Below, piece after piece: positions 1 through 11,800 of a stretch of DNA of 64,000 bases. The position numbers were made by a program, and so were the translations under genes. A model generated the notes under the pieces. That model was not told the origin of the DNA and searched no databases. It worked only from the letters and a program-made list of their open reading frames with translations. Each line of letters begins with the position of its first letter. Within the stretch, counting starts at the first letter, position 1. Origin of the DNA: Lycocorax pyrrhopterus obiensis (Eukaryota; Chordata; Aves; Passeriformes; Paradisaeidae); contig JACSVZ010000007.1 of the NCBI GenBank assembly GCA_014706295.1, positions 45,274,975-45,338,974 on the forward strand. Reading direction: 5' to 3'.

Positions 1-2015
1 ACTGTTCTTTCTTCCGTAAAATCTGCTGCTCATAAAGAAATAATGTTTCCCTTTTTCACCACAGAAGGTGAAGGTTGTTGGGATAAACTTTGTCTAAAGA
101 GTTCTGCATTTTTATGTATTTAGTATATGATGAGAATGACAAGGTTAAAAAATGTAAGATTTGTAGATCCTGTATAGGATTACTAATAGCAGCCAGTTAC
201 CAAGGTTATTTACAAATATTTTTCTTGTTATTATAGATGTTCACATATCTAGTGGAATAACTAGGTATGCATCAGAAAACAAACAGCTAGTGGAGAGGCC
301 ATAATTTTTTTTTGAATGACTAATCACAAAAAATTTGTAATGTGATTAGAGGATGCTTGGAGTCCATGAACAATATTTAGGAGGAATTTTAGAAAACATC
401 ATTTCACTTACTATTTCCTCTTCATGTTGAAATTGCATCAGCTCAGTCTGAGGAAAGCACAGAATTCTGGAGAATTTCTTCAAGCATCTCAAACTAGTTA
501 ATTAGAATATGTGCACAAGCACCAGCAGGCAGCACAGTCATGTTTTAACGGAAAATATCAGAAACTGTTACCTTATGGAAAGCCTGATACTAAGAATATA
601 TGTTAAAATCCACCAGGTTACAGGCTCTCCACTGAAGTAATACCTGGTTTCTCTACCTTGATCAGGCTGAGTCGTTATTTAAGTGAAATTTGCTCAGACT
701 GATAAGTCCGAGGCTTTGCTTCCACACATGCTGAAATATACAGCAATGAACACCTTGGGAATTTTAAATACAAAGCCTGTGGCATTGAACTCTTTCCAAG
801 AGTAAATGTATACTAAACAGGGCTTTTTGTCAAGATCATATTTTTCAAGGTGGGTAACTAAAATTCACCATTCTGCTTAAGTCCTATGGATGCCACTCCT
901 AGTAAATAAGCAGGGCTGCAAAGGATGTGCTCTTTACTATGAGTTCCCAGCACACGTATGTACTGTAGGTCAAAGAGCAAAACTTCTTCATGAAACATCC
1001 TGTCTTTGGCCTCTTGTGATTTATGGGTAGAATTTCTGAAGAAGGCCAGTGCAATTTTTTTTCCACCAGTTGCATGTAGTGTATTTGATGTAATTGGAGA
1101 ATAAAGAGAGAAGTCCTGGGATTAACACAGCAATTTCCTGCACTGAACTGAAACCTTGCTAATCAATTTTAAGTAACCAGCTAATGCATTTATGTAATAA
1201 ACTAATCAATCTCAAATGCACATTTTACCATTTGGATCTAATTTAATATCCCAGCATGCAATTAAGTGACATTATTGACAATGGTTTGAACATGTAATTG
1301 GTGATTTGATATTACAATTGGTGTTCTGTGTCTGAAAACAATTTTCTAATAAATTCACTACCATTAATTTATTCCTTCATATTTTTCTGCAGGACATATA
1401 GAATATAAAATACTAACTAACTTGGAAAGCACAAATATCTGGGATTTTAACCACCAAATTCCTGACCTAGGTTGTGTTTCCAAATATCTTGTAAAAAAAC
1501 CCAACCAAACAGAACATTTTAAACAAATGCTATCAGCATAGCTTCTACTATAAATAAAAAGACTAGTAATATTTTGCAGTATATTCAACAGATATAAAAT
1601 TTGGGCTGAGTCTACATACTTGTTTGAGACGTTTTCTGTTGTGTTTAATGGCTACAGAACTATGTACTTATCTCTTGCAAATTTTCACAACTAGCATGAT
1701 ACTAACATTGCTGCAGTAGAGAACGCTAGAAATGGTACAGATATAAATGTGTGTCACGGAATAAAGAAAGTGTTGATATTTAGGGAACTCACAGAAGTTT
1801 GGGCAACCAAACCTTTAACTAGCTGACTCATTCATTTATCTGTGGACTGAACTTGTTTGTGTGAAATTTGTTATGTTCCAAAACCTCCTGGGTGAAAGAG
1901 ATCTGCTTCACTGAGTGAGGGCCAATATTTCACCGACACAATCTATCTGTTAGACACCAAGATCCATCTACCTCATGGCAGAACTGGATGTTGTTATCAG
2001 TAACCTATCTTTTCT
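1..2015. other. Unique AT-rich stretch, no gene seen
   Basis: No coding region, RNA gene or repeat family could be recognised in this stretch. Stop codons are dense in all frames and the longest open frame is about 74 codons with no recognisable protein features. It reads as intergenic or deep intronic vertebrate DNA. Confidence 0.6.
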
Positions 2016-2019
2016 AGTT

Positions 2020-2262
2020 GGGTAACTGTTCTAGCCATTAATAATCCCAATTATGGCAGTTACAAAACTTTCCTTGGCAGCTTATTCCATTGTTTAACTC
2101 TTCTTTCAGCTGTAAATCTTTTGTCCTAATATTTAGCCTACATTTTTCCCACTGAAGCTCAAGGCAATTATTTCTTGTTCTGTCTTCCTTGACGATGAAG
2201 TACAATTAATCTCTTTCTTCTTTATAGCATCCTTTTGTGTTTCTGCAGTTTTCACCAAAGTA
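2020..2262 (-). mobile_element. Old CR1 LINE 3'-region fragment
   Basis: Read on the plus strand this is the reverse complement of a CR1 tail. The phrase GCAGCTTATTCCATTGTTTA at about 2078-2097 is followed by a 'TTGTCCTAATATTTAGCCTA' block and by 'CAATTATTTCTTGTTCTGTC', which are the order and spacing of the antisense CR1 3' ORF2 region in sauropsids. CR1 is a non-LTR retrotransposon that copies itself by target-primed reverse transcription and usually leaves 5'-truncated copies. This copy is heavily diverged and both ends are approximate. It resembles the ancient CR1 lineage at 29-31 kb more than the younger tails at 16.7 and 24.1 kb. No coding capacity remains. Family assignment is by recognition, not by search. 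Confidence 0.75.
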
Positions 2263-2361
2263 CTGTTATATAATTCATTCATCTGTTTTATTTCTTTCTC
2301 AGCACACAGATAGTAAATAAAACATGAATGACTGAAAACACAGGAGATTCAGAAAGAAGGG

Positions 2362-2398
2362 GGGTGTGTGTGGGTGTGTGTTTGTGTGGGTGTGTGTA
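2362..2398. repeat. (GT)n microsatellite, interrupted
   Basis: A GT-rich dinucleotide tract of about 37 bp, broken by GGG and TTT interruptions and preceded by a short G run. It is a possible polymorphic marker with no sign of function. Confidence 0.85.
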
Positions 2399-2399
2399 T

Positions 2400-4169
2400 T
2401 TGAACATTCATATAGTTTTTTAAATGTCACAAAACCAATCAATATTACCTAAAGAACAACTCTCTGTGAAATTCACAGGGCTGTTCAAAGCCAATGACGC
2501 ACTGTGACCCACTTGCAGGTTAATTATTTACCTTCCTAAGTACAGTCCTTTAACACATCAAGATGAAATAACATTATCAAGAAGAAATAAAGTACATAAA
2601 TGCAGTTGCCAGTAGTTCAAAGGAGAGGGACAAAGTACATAGATCCCTTTAAAATTTTTTGAATGTTTAAATCTCTGAAATTTAAATTAACTAGCAGAAA
2701 GCTCTTTATTCACATGCAATGCTTGTAAAACTTGGTTTGCAGTCAGTACATTGATATTGTTATAATCTGTATGCTCTGTAACTAAATAAAACCAGCTTAA
2801 TTTAAGATGATTTATAAACTAGGGAAAATATTTTTGCTGCAAACTTTAAGCACACCTTAGACCCGAAACAACTTTCTTTGAACATCTTGAATATTGAACA
2901 CTCTGCAGTAAAAATGCAGTCAAGTTGAAAGTTTTTGCACCGTATTACGTGATGATATAGCATACTGAGTATCTTATATGAACATAAAATACATCATGTT
3001 TTAGGATATAAGCATTTTTTAGACATCAAATGTCAACCTTATTCCTACATAATTTTAATACTGGGTGTTTAAATGTCGGGTTTTTTCATTTTAAAAAGTA
3101 ATTTAAAAAAATCCTTGTGTCTCTTGCAAGTCATGTTCTCTGTGCTATCAGTCTCTCTCTGAAACTCACTTGGTTTCAAGAACCCACCTGGTCTCAGTAG
3201 TGACATATATAACTTTCTTCTGAAATATCTAGTACTCAAATAGGCAGCCCACTCATCCAAGTTAAGGGTGGTAGAGCTTGATTAGTCTTTATCACTTTAA
3301 AGAGGAAAGTTCTCATTACTGCTGAAACTGGTATGTCCTTCTTATGATAGATAACAGTATTATCAATCTCTTGAATATCTACATATTGATGGAATCATTT
3401 GGTTGTTCTGGTATGAGACACAGTTAAACAGTGCATAACCTGAAAGACATAAGTACAGAAGCAAACAGCTTTGTTAGTGAAATCATATATTTGTCTTACA
3501 CACAGATATTTTGAAGGCTTTTTAAGTCACTGATGCTGATCAAAGCATTTCTGGTTTCCATAGGCAGTTACATGAAGTTTACCAGATTCATGTCCAGCAA
3601 AGGACCAGCTAAGTGTTAAAAGGCTTTGCTGTGCAGGTAGTATGCTCCCAAAATTCAGCCATAATCTGACTTTTTTTACTTTTTCCCCCTGTTACACAAA
3701 TTTAACACATACTCCAACAACTTGGGGTCTGCCTGGGAAAGAATTTGACCTCCTGTACTAGGATATGATCTAATAAATGTCAAGGTTGTTTTGTAGCTCT
3801 TTAACTGCAATAAAAAGAGGCAATGACAGTATGAACATGTGCCTAGGAAGAACAAAGTTTTCTCACACTTAATGTTTCATCTGTAGCACATGAACACCAC
3901 ATTTTTTTCTAGTCTCAAGACAGATTTTGTAGATTTATCCAAGCTATGATCTGGTCAAGGCAAATGGAAGGATGGTCGGATGCACAGGGTTCTGTTTACG
4001 GAGTTAAAGAGGGGGGGAAAAGTACAGCAGATGCGAGCCTGTCCTCAAATATGGGTAGCTACTTTTAGTTATTACAAAAATAAAAATATTACAATATCTT
4101 GCTAAAGACACGCATATGTGTATCTCTTTGCACTTGGGGCTTTCAAAATGTTTTATAAAGATTTTAATG
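2400..4169. other. Unique AT-rich stretch, no gene seen
   Basis: No gene or recognisable repeat family was found. The only local oddity is a run of seven G at 4011-4017. The longest open frame is about 63 codons on the minus strand at 3069-3260 and has no recognisable features. Confidence 0.55.
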
Positions 4170-4393
4170 TAATAGTGTGCCTGTTGGAGCTGGGGAAAGA
4201 GATGTTGAACAGACCATCGGGTGGAATCACCTGACGCACCTCCTTCCTAGAAAGGGTGAGTCCCTTTCTTCCACCCCCAGTGGGGAGGGAGGGGGTATAG
4301 AAGAACAGCCTGGAAAAGCCCACATGGCTCCAGCCTTCACCCCTCAAGTCTAGTGTGTAAAACATTAACTCTGTTCTGGCTAAAACCAAGACA
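4170..4393 (-). mobile_element. Probable endogenous retrovirus LTR remnant
   Basis: On the minus strand the segment begins at 4393 with TGTCTTGGTTTTAGCCAGAA and continues with CAGAGTTAATG. This is the typical U3 start of a group of avian ERV LTRs, in which TGTCCTGGTTT, a 'GGGATAGAGTTAATTT'-like block and then GC-richer sequence follow in order. The rest is distinctly more GC-rich than its surroundings and contains a purine/pyrimidine-biased patch (about 4255-4295). The inner boundary is uncertain, no second LTR or internal retroviral sequence is visible, and I cannot see a convincing target-site duplication. It is probably a truncated solo LTR related to, but distinct from, the one at 15.7-16.3 kb. 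The identification rests mainly on the first 30 or so bases. Confidence 0.5.
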
Positions 4394-5900
4394 AGGCTCA
4401 CTGTGAAAAAATATATCTGCATTATATAGTTTAATCATGGAAAAAATCCAAAATACACAAGAAAATGCTTTAAATTTAGGATGTTTATGCATGGGAAACT
4501 TGAATTTCTTCAAGCTGGAGAAACATCTGTAAGGTCTTTTAACAGATGTGAAAGGGAGAAAAATAATTTGGGAAGACCCACAATAAAAGTGTTTTTATTT
4601 ACTTGATTTTATAGATATTATTGTGGTTCAATACACCTCCTTATGTTTTGAGGATCAATGGCATGCTATAATTAAACTTGTAGCACCCAGGCCATGGTGA
4701 GGTTGCACAGGTTTCATATAAAACACCTTGAATTACTTTCAGACATTTTTAAGACCCATCTGACCCTCCAATGTGAAATGCATGTATAGCAATAGAAAAC
4801 AAGCTAAATTATAGATTGAAATTATCCATTTAGAGCATTTGAGGTAAAAAAATGATTACTGAATCACAACAGAGTTTTGCTGTCCAGCTAATAATACAGA
4901 ACAATATAAAGAGGATAAAAAATATATGGTGCGACTATAGGTTAACTAGGTTCTAGGCATGTACATCTCTTTTCCCTGTCAATATTGAATATATTAGTCA
5001 AGACTCTGGTTTAAAAAGGACTTTTTCCATGCTGAGACAAATCTATTTATATTAGATCTAATAAAAATTAAACCACTGAGTTTGCGAGACTGAATATTTT
5101 CATAGCAGAAGGGAAGAGTTTGGGCGTGGTGAGGAAGTGAATCATCACCATTATGAACTGCTGATGAGGATCTCATCTGTAGATATTCCTAAGAAAACTG
5201 GGAACAGCTTTATAGCTTTATTCTGGGCAGAATGATTAGTGATTAATCATCCTCCATAACAGAGAAATATTCATATTCATTATTCCTATACATAAGCAAG
5301 ACAGCCTTACATAAGTAGTTTGAGAAACACAGATGGGATCATCACCGGAGTGATGGATACATAATCTGCTTTAAATTCATTTCCTGTCCTAGAAAGAAAT
5401 TAGAACATCGTGGGTTTTTTTTGTCTGGTTGGCTGGTTTGGGTTGTTTTGTTTGTTTGTTTGTATATTTGTTTCTTTCTTTAAACTTTTATTGAGAGGCT
5501 TTTTGAATTAAGCAGTAGGTTTAAAAGCCATCATGCATGTCTTCTAATTTAGATAGGAAAGGAGTCACCCCTGCTTGTTCTTCCATTTTCTTGACCCTGC
5601 TTAGTGTAAGACAGCCCCTGGCTAGAGCATAAATCAGATTGAAAGAAAAGCCTTTGTGCTGATGTGACTGAAGACAAACATAAAAAGATGTAGGGATAAA
5701 GAACATTAATACAAGAACAGAAAAGCACTCTCAGTTGAATCTTCTGTCCAGATAGAACCAATCCTGTCAATCACAGCTGCTGTCTCTGTGCTTGTGTGAA
5801 TGGCCTTGCTCCTCAGGGGCAGCTCGTTCCCCCCAACTTCCTTGTGCTATGTTCATTTTCTGAGGCAAAGGTTCCTGCTACGTACATAAGGTCTTGTATA
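4394..5900. other. AT-rich stretch with T/G-rich low-complexity tract
   Basis: No gene was found. A T/G-rich low-complexity tract occupies about 5411-5480 (GTTTGTTTGTTTG-type repeats). Overlapping minus-strand open frames at 5521-5770 are short and show no domain. Confidence 0.55.
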
Positions 5901-5939
5901 TCATTTACAGAAACAGATGCAGTTCTCTGATGACAGGCA

Positions 5940-6165
5940 GAGAAGAATTTCTGTCTCCTTAGGTGGTGAACTTAGCTGTGATGGCAGCTGGCCGAGTGCC
6001 CCCTTGGCCTTTTACCAGAGCGCTGTCAGATGTTCCAGCCATCATATCCCCAGGCACTTTCGCCATATCCTCGGGTCTGAATCCAGACAGAGTTTTTCTG
6101 TCTCGGGATTTCTTGACACATATCTCGGTGCAGACCCTCTGCATAGCACCCACCACTGAGATTTG
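5940..6165. other. CpG-containing patch, open on both strands, unidentified
   Basis: This patch is richer in G+C than its surroundings and holds about six CpG dinucleotides in about 200 bp, whereas neighbouring sequence has almost none. Both strands are open. Plus: a frame from GTGGTGAAC just after a splice-acceptor-like TTTCTGTCTCCTTAG (ending at 5962) to a TGA at 6164-6166. Minus: 5959-6156, ending in a TAA. Neither translation (for example minus VPGDMMAGTSDSALVKG, plus PFTRALSDVPAIISPG) matches a family I recognise. It could be a terminal exon, a decayed retroelement or LTR, or a small regulatory element. I favour an old mobile-element fragment or a conserved element over a coding exon. 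Strand is left open. Confidence 0.35.
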
Positions 6166-6169
6166 ACTG

Positions 6170-8780
6170 TTACTTTCCAGGCTAATTCTGACTTCTCAGA
6201 TTCCTTCTGGAGTCTCAATATGCAATTGCTTAAATGGCAATAGTAGGTTTTCATTAATTCCTTGCCTTTGAGCTCACATAATTCATGTTATTTCACTGCT
6301 CAGTTCCCCTTTTTCTTTGGGACCCCTCTAGGGTTTGTCTTTCGACTTTGTTTAAAAAGGAATAACCTCTTATTGTCTGTTTGCTTGTTTATAGTATAGA
6401 ATGCCAAAATTAGGCAAGGGTTTTTGCAGGACAGTCTGCAAACACTTGTGTGAGCACATACACCTATGGTCACTCTGCTAGGGCCCTAGATCAGCCTGAT
6501 TTGTGGTAAATGTCAAGCAAATCACATATTGGATATGTGTGTAATAATATCCTCTTCTAGGTCCTCTGTTCATGGAATGGTTGTGTGAGGTGTTTTTTAC
6601 AACACTGAGGTTATAAAAAACCCCGCCTTGATATACTAAGAGATTCTGTAAAAAAATTTTTTTTTTTATAAAATTTATATATATCCCTCAAATTACAACC
6701 TTTTTTCTCATTTATATGTGAAAATGTTTAAATCCATTTTATAACTCATTAAAAAAACTTTTTTAGATGTTTCTCTTACTCATTCTGTTACTTACCTAAA
6801 TAAAATCTTAAAAATTGTCGTAGTTCTCAGATTGTAAATATATGTTTAAAATTTTTCTTCCTTTTCCATAAGACAAACATTTGTATTTAATTTTTTTTTT
6901 TAATTTCTTTTTTTACATTTCATTTCAAGTTAAAGTGAGGGAGAAGAAAGGCTATATCTGATAGCAAGGATCCTACTGTGAGTACAGCGCAAAACCCTTG
7001 AAAGAATTCAAACAAGTCAAATTCAGTAGTGAATCTAAGAAAATATTTGTGTCAGCTAGCTTTGGTAGATGAAAATGTTTTCATTATGAATTTTGTTTTC
7101 AAAATAGATTCTTTGTTCTCTAGTTATGTGATATGATTCATTCTGTTGCTTTGTATGTCTAAATATGTTTGATTTTTTAATGAAGTGTAGGGGAAATTCA
7201 TATTTGACTAACGGATCCTGCATGCTTGTTTCTGCTCCTTCTTGGCCAGAAAAGTAATGATACTTGGTGTTTATATTATCATCTAATAATTCGGTGCAGA
7301 ACCACTTTCCAAATATTTCTAAAACTTTTGCAACTTAGGTAAGCAATGTTTACTTATAGTCACAAGTGGCAGACAACCAAAGCGTATAGGGCTTGTTTAT
7401 TTTTAAGTCATCCCACTCATAAACAGATTTTCAAATGATCCTTGTACATGGTCTCACCTAGCCTGTTCCTTATAGTAGCTGCTGAAGTCTGCCTACTTTT
7501 GAAACTATAGCTACTACTATATAAATAAATAGAAATTTTGATCTTTGAAGCCAGCTAGGGCTCTGGAACACACTACAACACATGGCTCAGAACTCTTTTT
7601 GAAACATGCTAAGGGAAATCACAAAGACCTTATTCCAATCCAGAAGTACATTTTCTTCAGAAATAACTTCAGAAGTTAGGCCAATAATACCTACCTCTGT
7701 TATATAGGAAGAAATAATTAGTACAAATGAGCTATTGACGTGAAAAGCTCTTTCTTACCCTCTGTGCATCACTTATAATTGCTTTTATGCTAAAGTGCAT
7801 TGCTTAAAATGTTTCTGTCATCAGGTTTCTAGGACCAAATGCAACGTGTCAATTTGACTAAAAATTGCAACATGGCAAGAAAAGAATCCAACAAAACAGC
7901 TAAATGCATTCTGTCCTTATGAAAATACTATTATTTTTGAAAATTGAATGTACTAGATAATAAAACCTACTTGACTACCTAATGCAGTTATAGGTTTCTT
8001 GGTGGTATTTTTGTGTTTGGTTAGTTGGTTGGTTGGTTTTGGTTTGTTTTTTTTTTTTAATGACACATTCCTGGACAAACTACAAAATCACAGAGACTGG
8101 TCAGAGTGTGTTAGTCTGGGAGACAAGAAGATATTTGAGTCTCCAGAGTCATATGTGTATGCATGTGTGTGTATATATTCTCTGCTAGCCTTCAAACATA
8201 GAAATCTTTTGCTTTGGAGCATTCACCCTGGGTAATTTAACCCAATACAAGGAAAAATGTGAGATAGTGGAAAATTATATGGAATAACTTATGGTGGAAG
8301 AATCAGTGAAGTTTGAAAATAGCTATTAAAGCAATCCTTATCAGGATAAAAAATACAAAAATAAATGAGATTTAGTTTTGAAACTCAGTTACCATAGTAT
8401 CTCTACATATCCAGAATAAATGCTTGTACAGTCTCCAGAACATTAATCATTATTATGGTACTGTGATATGTTTGATCAAAACTTAGTTCGTTTATTTAAT
8501 TTTGTTTAATTTTTGTTTTACTTTCCTTTGCTTTGTTTCAAGATGTTCTACATGGTTTTGCTGGAAAGTACTATTTTATTTTGGACAAAGAAGACTCTTT
8601 GAAACAACATTCCACTAAAAGCAAAAAAAGCATTACACCTGTTAATGTGAGATTGCAATGTTTCCAACCCTTTCTCGAAAGAGATATACCTGTCTCAGCT
8701 CTCCTCTTCCTTCTCCCCTTTTCTCATCTCTCAAGGCTGTCCTTGTAATATTCTGTTGACTGTGATTTCTAGTGCTGAAT
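6170..8780. other. Unique AT-rich stretch with short T runs
   Basis: No gene was recognised. The stretch contains T-rich runs near 6655-6668 and 6889-6901, and a GGTT-repeat tract at about 8018-8049. Open frames stay under about 80 codons and show no protein features. Confidence 0.55.
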
Positions 8781-8786
8781 ATTTAC

Positions 8787-8829
8787 TAAATATTCTGCAA
8801 AGTACTTATAGTACTTTGCAGAATATTTA
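8787..8829. repeat. Perfect inverted repeat, 20-bp arms, 3-nt loop
   Basis: The arms are 8787-8806 (TAAATATTCTGCAAAGTACT) and 8810-8829, its exact reverse complement, separated by TAT. A looser palindrome follows at about 8855-8882, where AAGTACTTGTATATATATAC is nearly mirrored by TATACAAAGTACTT with one extra base. The structure can form a hairpin or cruciform. It may be the core of a small MITE-like element, but no terminal signature or target duplication is evident. No transcript signal is seen. Confidence 0.9.
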
Positions 8830-8884
8830 AATATATACTTATATATAAATAAAAAGTACTTGTATATATATACAAAGTACTTTA

Positions 8885-11800
8885 GTATTAGAAGCGTTAA
8901 GGAAAAAAATTTGAAAAAAAAGATATTTCTTCCTGAAAGCAGAAGCCACTCAAGGCAATATATTCCTCATGAAAATGAGTGTTGATTTAAAGATAGCTAC
9001 AGTGTTTTTGCACCAGATACATCTAATAGTATACAATTTCTTAGTACTTCAGTACTTCTAAGATATTATTTTCAGATTTCCATGGATAAAACTCTGAAGT
9101 TCTTACTGACTTTCTCTCAAAAAATAGCATTAGAATTTTAAATTAAGAGTTTCAAGTACGGTTTACATACTCCGTGAAAGAGTTTCTACTTAAAAAAGTA
9201 AGGTAGGAATTCTTAGAGTTGACTTTAAAATGGAGTCTTTTTTCTTTTCTCTTGGAGAGATAGTCAAATAACTTCTGATTTCTGGTGGCTTCATAACTGT
9301 TATTTGTATTTTTCCACTATTTTATGTTTTTCTGGTATAAGTAGCAGGATATTTATATTTTCTTGCTTTAATAGGGTGTAGTACTCCCAAAGGCAGCAAT
9401 GTTTTGTATCATTTTCCATTCCTCTTCAAAGACCAAACTGTTCTAACTGTGTGTGGAGAGACTTTCATTTCTCACTTCTTGGAGAAGAGAAAAAAGAAGC
9501 AAAAGATTTTCACTCCTCTTTCAGTTAGGAAAAGATGTGCAAATGTAAAAAATAGATCTGTGTTCCACTGCTGCTGTAAACAAATCAGCAAAGGGGAAAA
9601 GAGAAACTCTCTAAGGAAACACAGAAGAAAATGATTCCTTGTCTGCATTAGGCTACAGCTCAAGCAAGTGACAGAGTTTGGAAGAGATGTGGAATGACAC
9701 CCCTGTCTCGCTGCAGCTGGCAGTGGGAATGCCCTCATCTGTTTACAATTCACTCTCCCCGCTAGGGTTGCCGTAAATTGGCTACAAGAATGTGGTTAGC
9801 TATCTCCCCTTGACATGTTTGCCATGGCACATATACATGCAACTTTACTTCTTTCCTCCTCACTGAGGCCATACAAAAATCCTTTTCACTTGTTTAGCCA
9901 ATATTTTCCTTTCTGTCATATCCTTATGAAACTGATACATATATAAGTGTAGCCCACTAGAAATGCCTTCCCTTGTCTTTTAGTGTTTGTGAGTCAGATA
10001 ACCAAAGAATGCATTAATCCTTAAGACATAATTATATTCCCAAGGAAGATACGCAGCCATGTCTTAACAAAAAGAAATTTTGTTCTCCGTGGAAATAATC
10101 ACAATCATTTTACTCCCATATCAAGAAAAAAAATGAAATATTCAAGAGGTCTTTTTATATATAATTTCAAAAATTTTAACAGCGCAGGAAAATTTTAAAA
10201 AGTCACCCAGTTCTAAATCAACTTCTAAAATGCAGCATCTCCTCTTCAAAAAAAATCCTCAATTTTTCAAAAGTTGTCCATCAATGTAGTAAACTGAAGA
10301 CTAAATGATTTGGCTTCAAATTTAGTATGTGTTTATTTTAAAACCTTTAAAATTGCAATTATGATTAGTTATGTATGAGGACCTTTATTTATATGGACAC
10401 ACAGTTATTACTGTAATACAAGAGGTCTGAGAAGGCTGCAGTGACAGCATTATTAAATGTAAGGTATCCATGTCTACTTATTTCCTACAGAGACTCTGGA
10501 ATCAAGCCTAGGACAACTATGGGTACTTCAACTAGACATCTCAGGGGAAAATGCCCATTTTACTACTGGCACAATCAACACTGCAAATTTCCCTTACGTC
10601 CTCATGAATTTAAAGCTGGACAGTTAGGAAAAGTGTTTAAAGGCTGTAAGTAAGATACCTGAATGTTGTTGTTCAAACAAGGACAAGAAAATGAACTTCA
10701 ATCTTTTGATACTCTAAACCAAGGAAATTTATGAAGTTAGAAATACATCACACAAAAAAAGTAATTTCTCATGACTTGCATGACTCTGGAAGGACAACTA
10801 CTTAAAGAAATACTAAATTTTGATATGAAAATACTGAATTTTCTATCTTCTCAAAGATATTTTTTTAACCAGTTCATGTACTAGGTGGCTTTAATTTTGT
10901 TTTATTTTTTTTTTTCCTAACGGTGGATGCATGATTTACAATAGGATAGGACACACTACTTGTAGGTTTAACCTGGGAAATAAATTTATGAAAAACCACT
11001 GGTAAAATGCTTTAGAGACATTTTTTGATCAGAAAACTATGTGGAAGAGTGAAAACAAAGAAATATACTCGTGTTTAAAGATATTGAGGGTTATAAGGCC
11101 TTGCATCTTGAACACTGAATGAAGAAATCATGTATTAATAAAGCGATGCTGTGCATTACCCTGTAGAATAAGTAATAATTTCATGGTAATAACACACATC
11201 TGTTAAATGGAGAAGGCCAAGAACGCAAATCTCACTATCATATATCTCAAGCAATTCAAGCAAAAATGCCACTAATTTGTTTTGAATTTCCCACTTCTGG
11301 CAAATAAAGTGTCTCAGTCTGAGACACTTACCCCCATATATTCTTAAAAATGTAAGGAACCTCAAAAATAGTTAAAGTAATCAATAATTTCAAACAACAA
11401 CAACAAAAACAGACAAAACCAAAACAAAACCAGAAAATGATCTGTATTGTCATAATATGAAACAGTTACTCCAAAGAAAAATGAAGACTAACTTAAAATA
11501 GTAGAGAAAAATTACAGAATGGGTAAGAATATTGTGGGAAAAAGTCCTTATTCAATGCAAGTAGTCATCTAGAATCAGCTTGTTTAGCTTCAAGCCTCAG
11601 GTTTCTGGGAAATGGTAAGACAAAAGAACAACTGACCAACAGGAATAACAAGTCAATATTTGAGTAGTACTAAATAAACTTCACACTTTTTTGCACTAAT
11701 ATGTGTTCCTATGCAAAAAATTACTTACATTATCCTCCTTCCTTTTTTTGAAAAACTGAATCAAAATGTTAGATATTAAATTCTTCGGGAAGTTAAGTAT

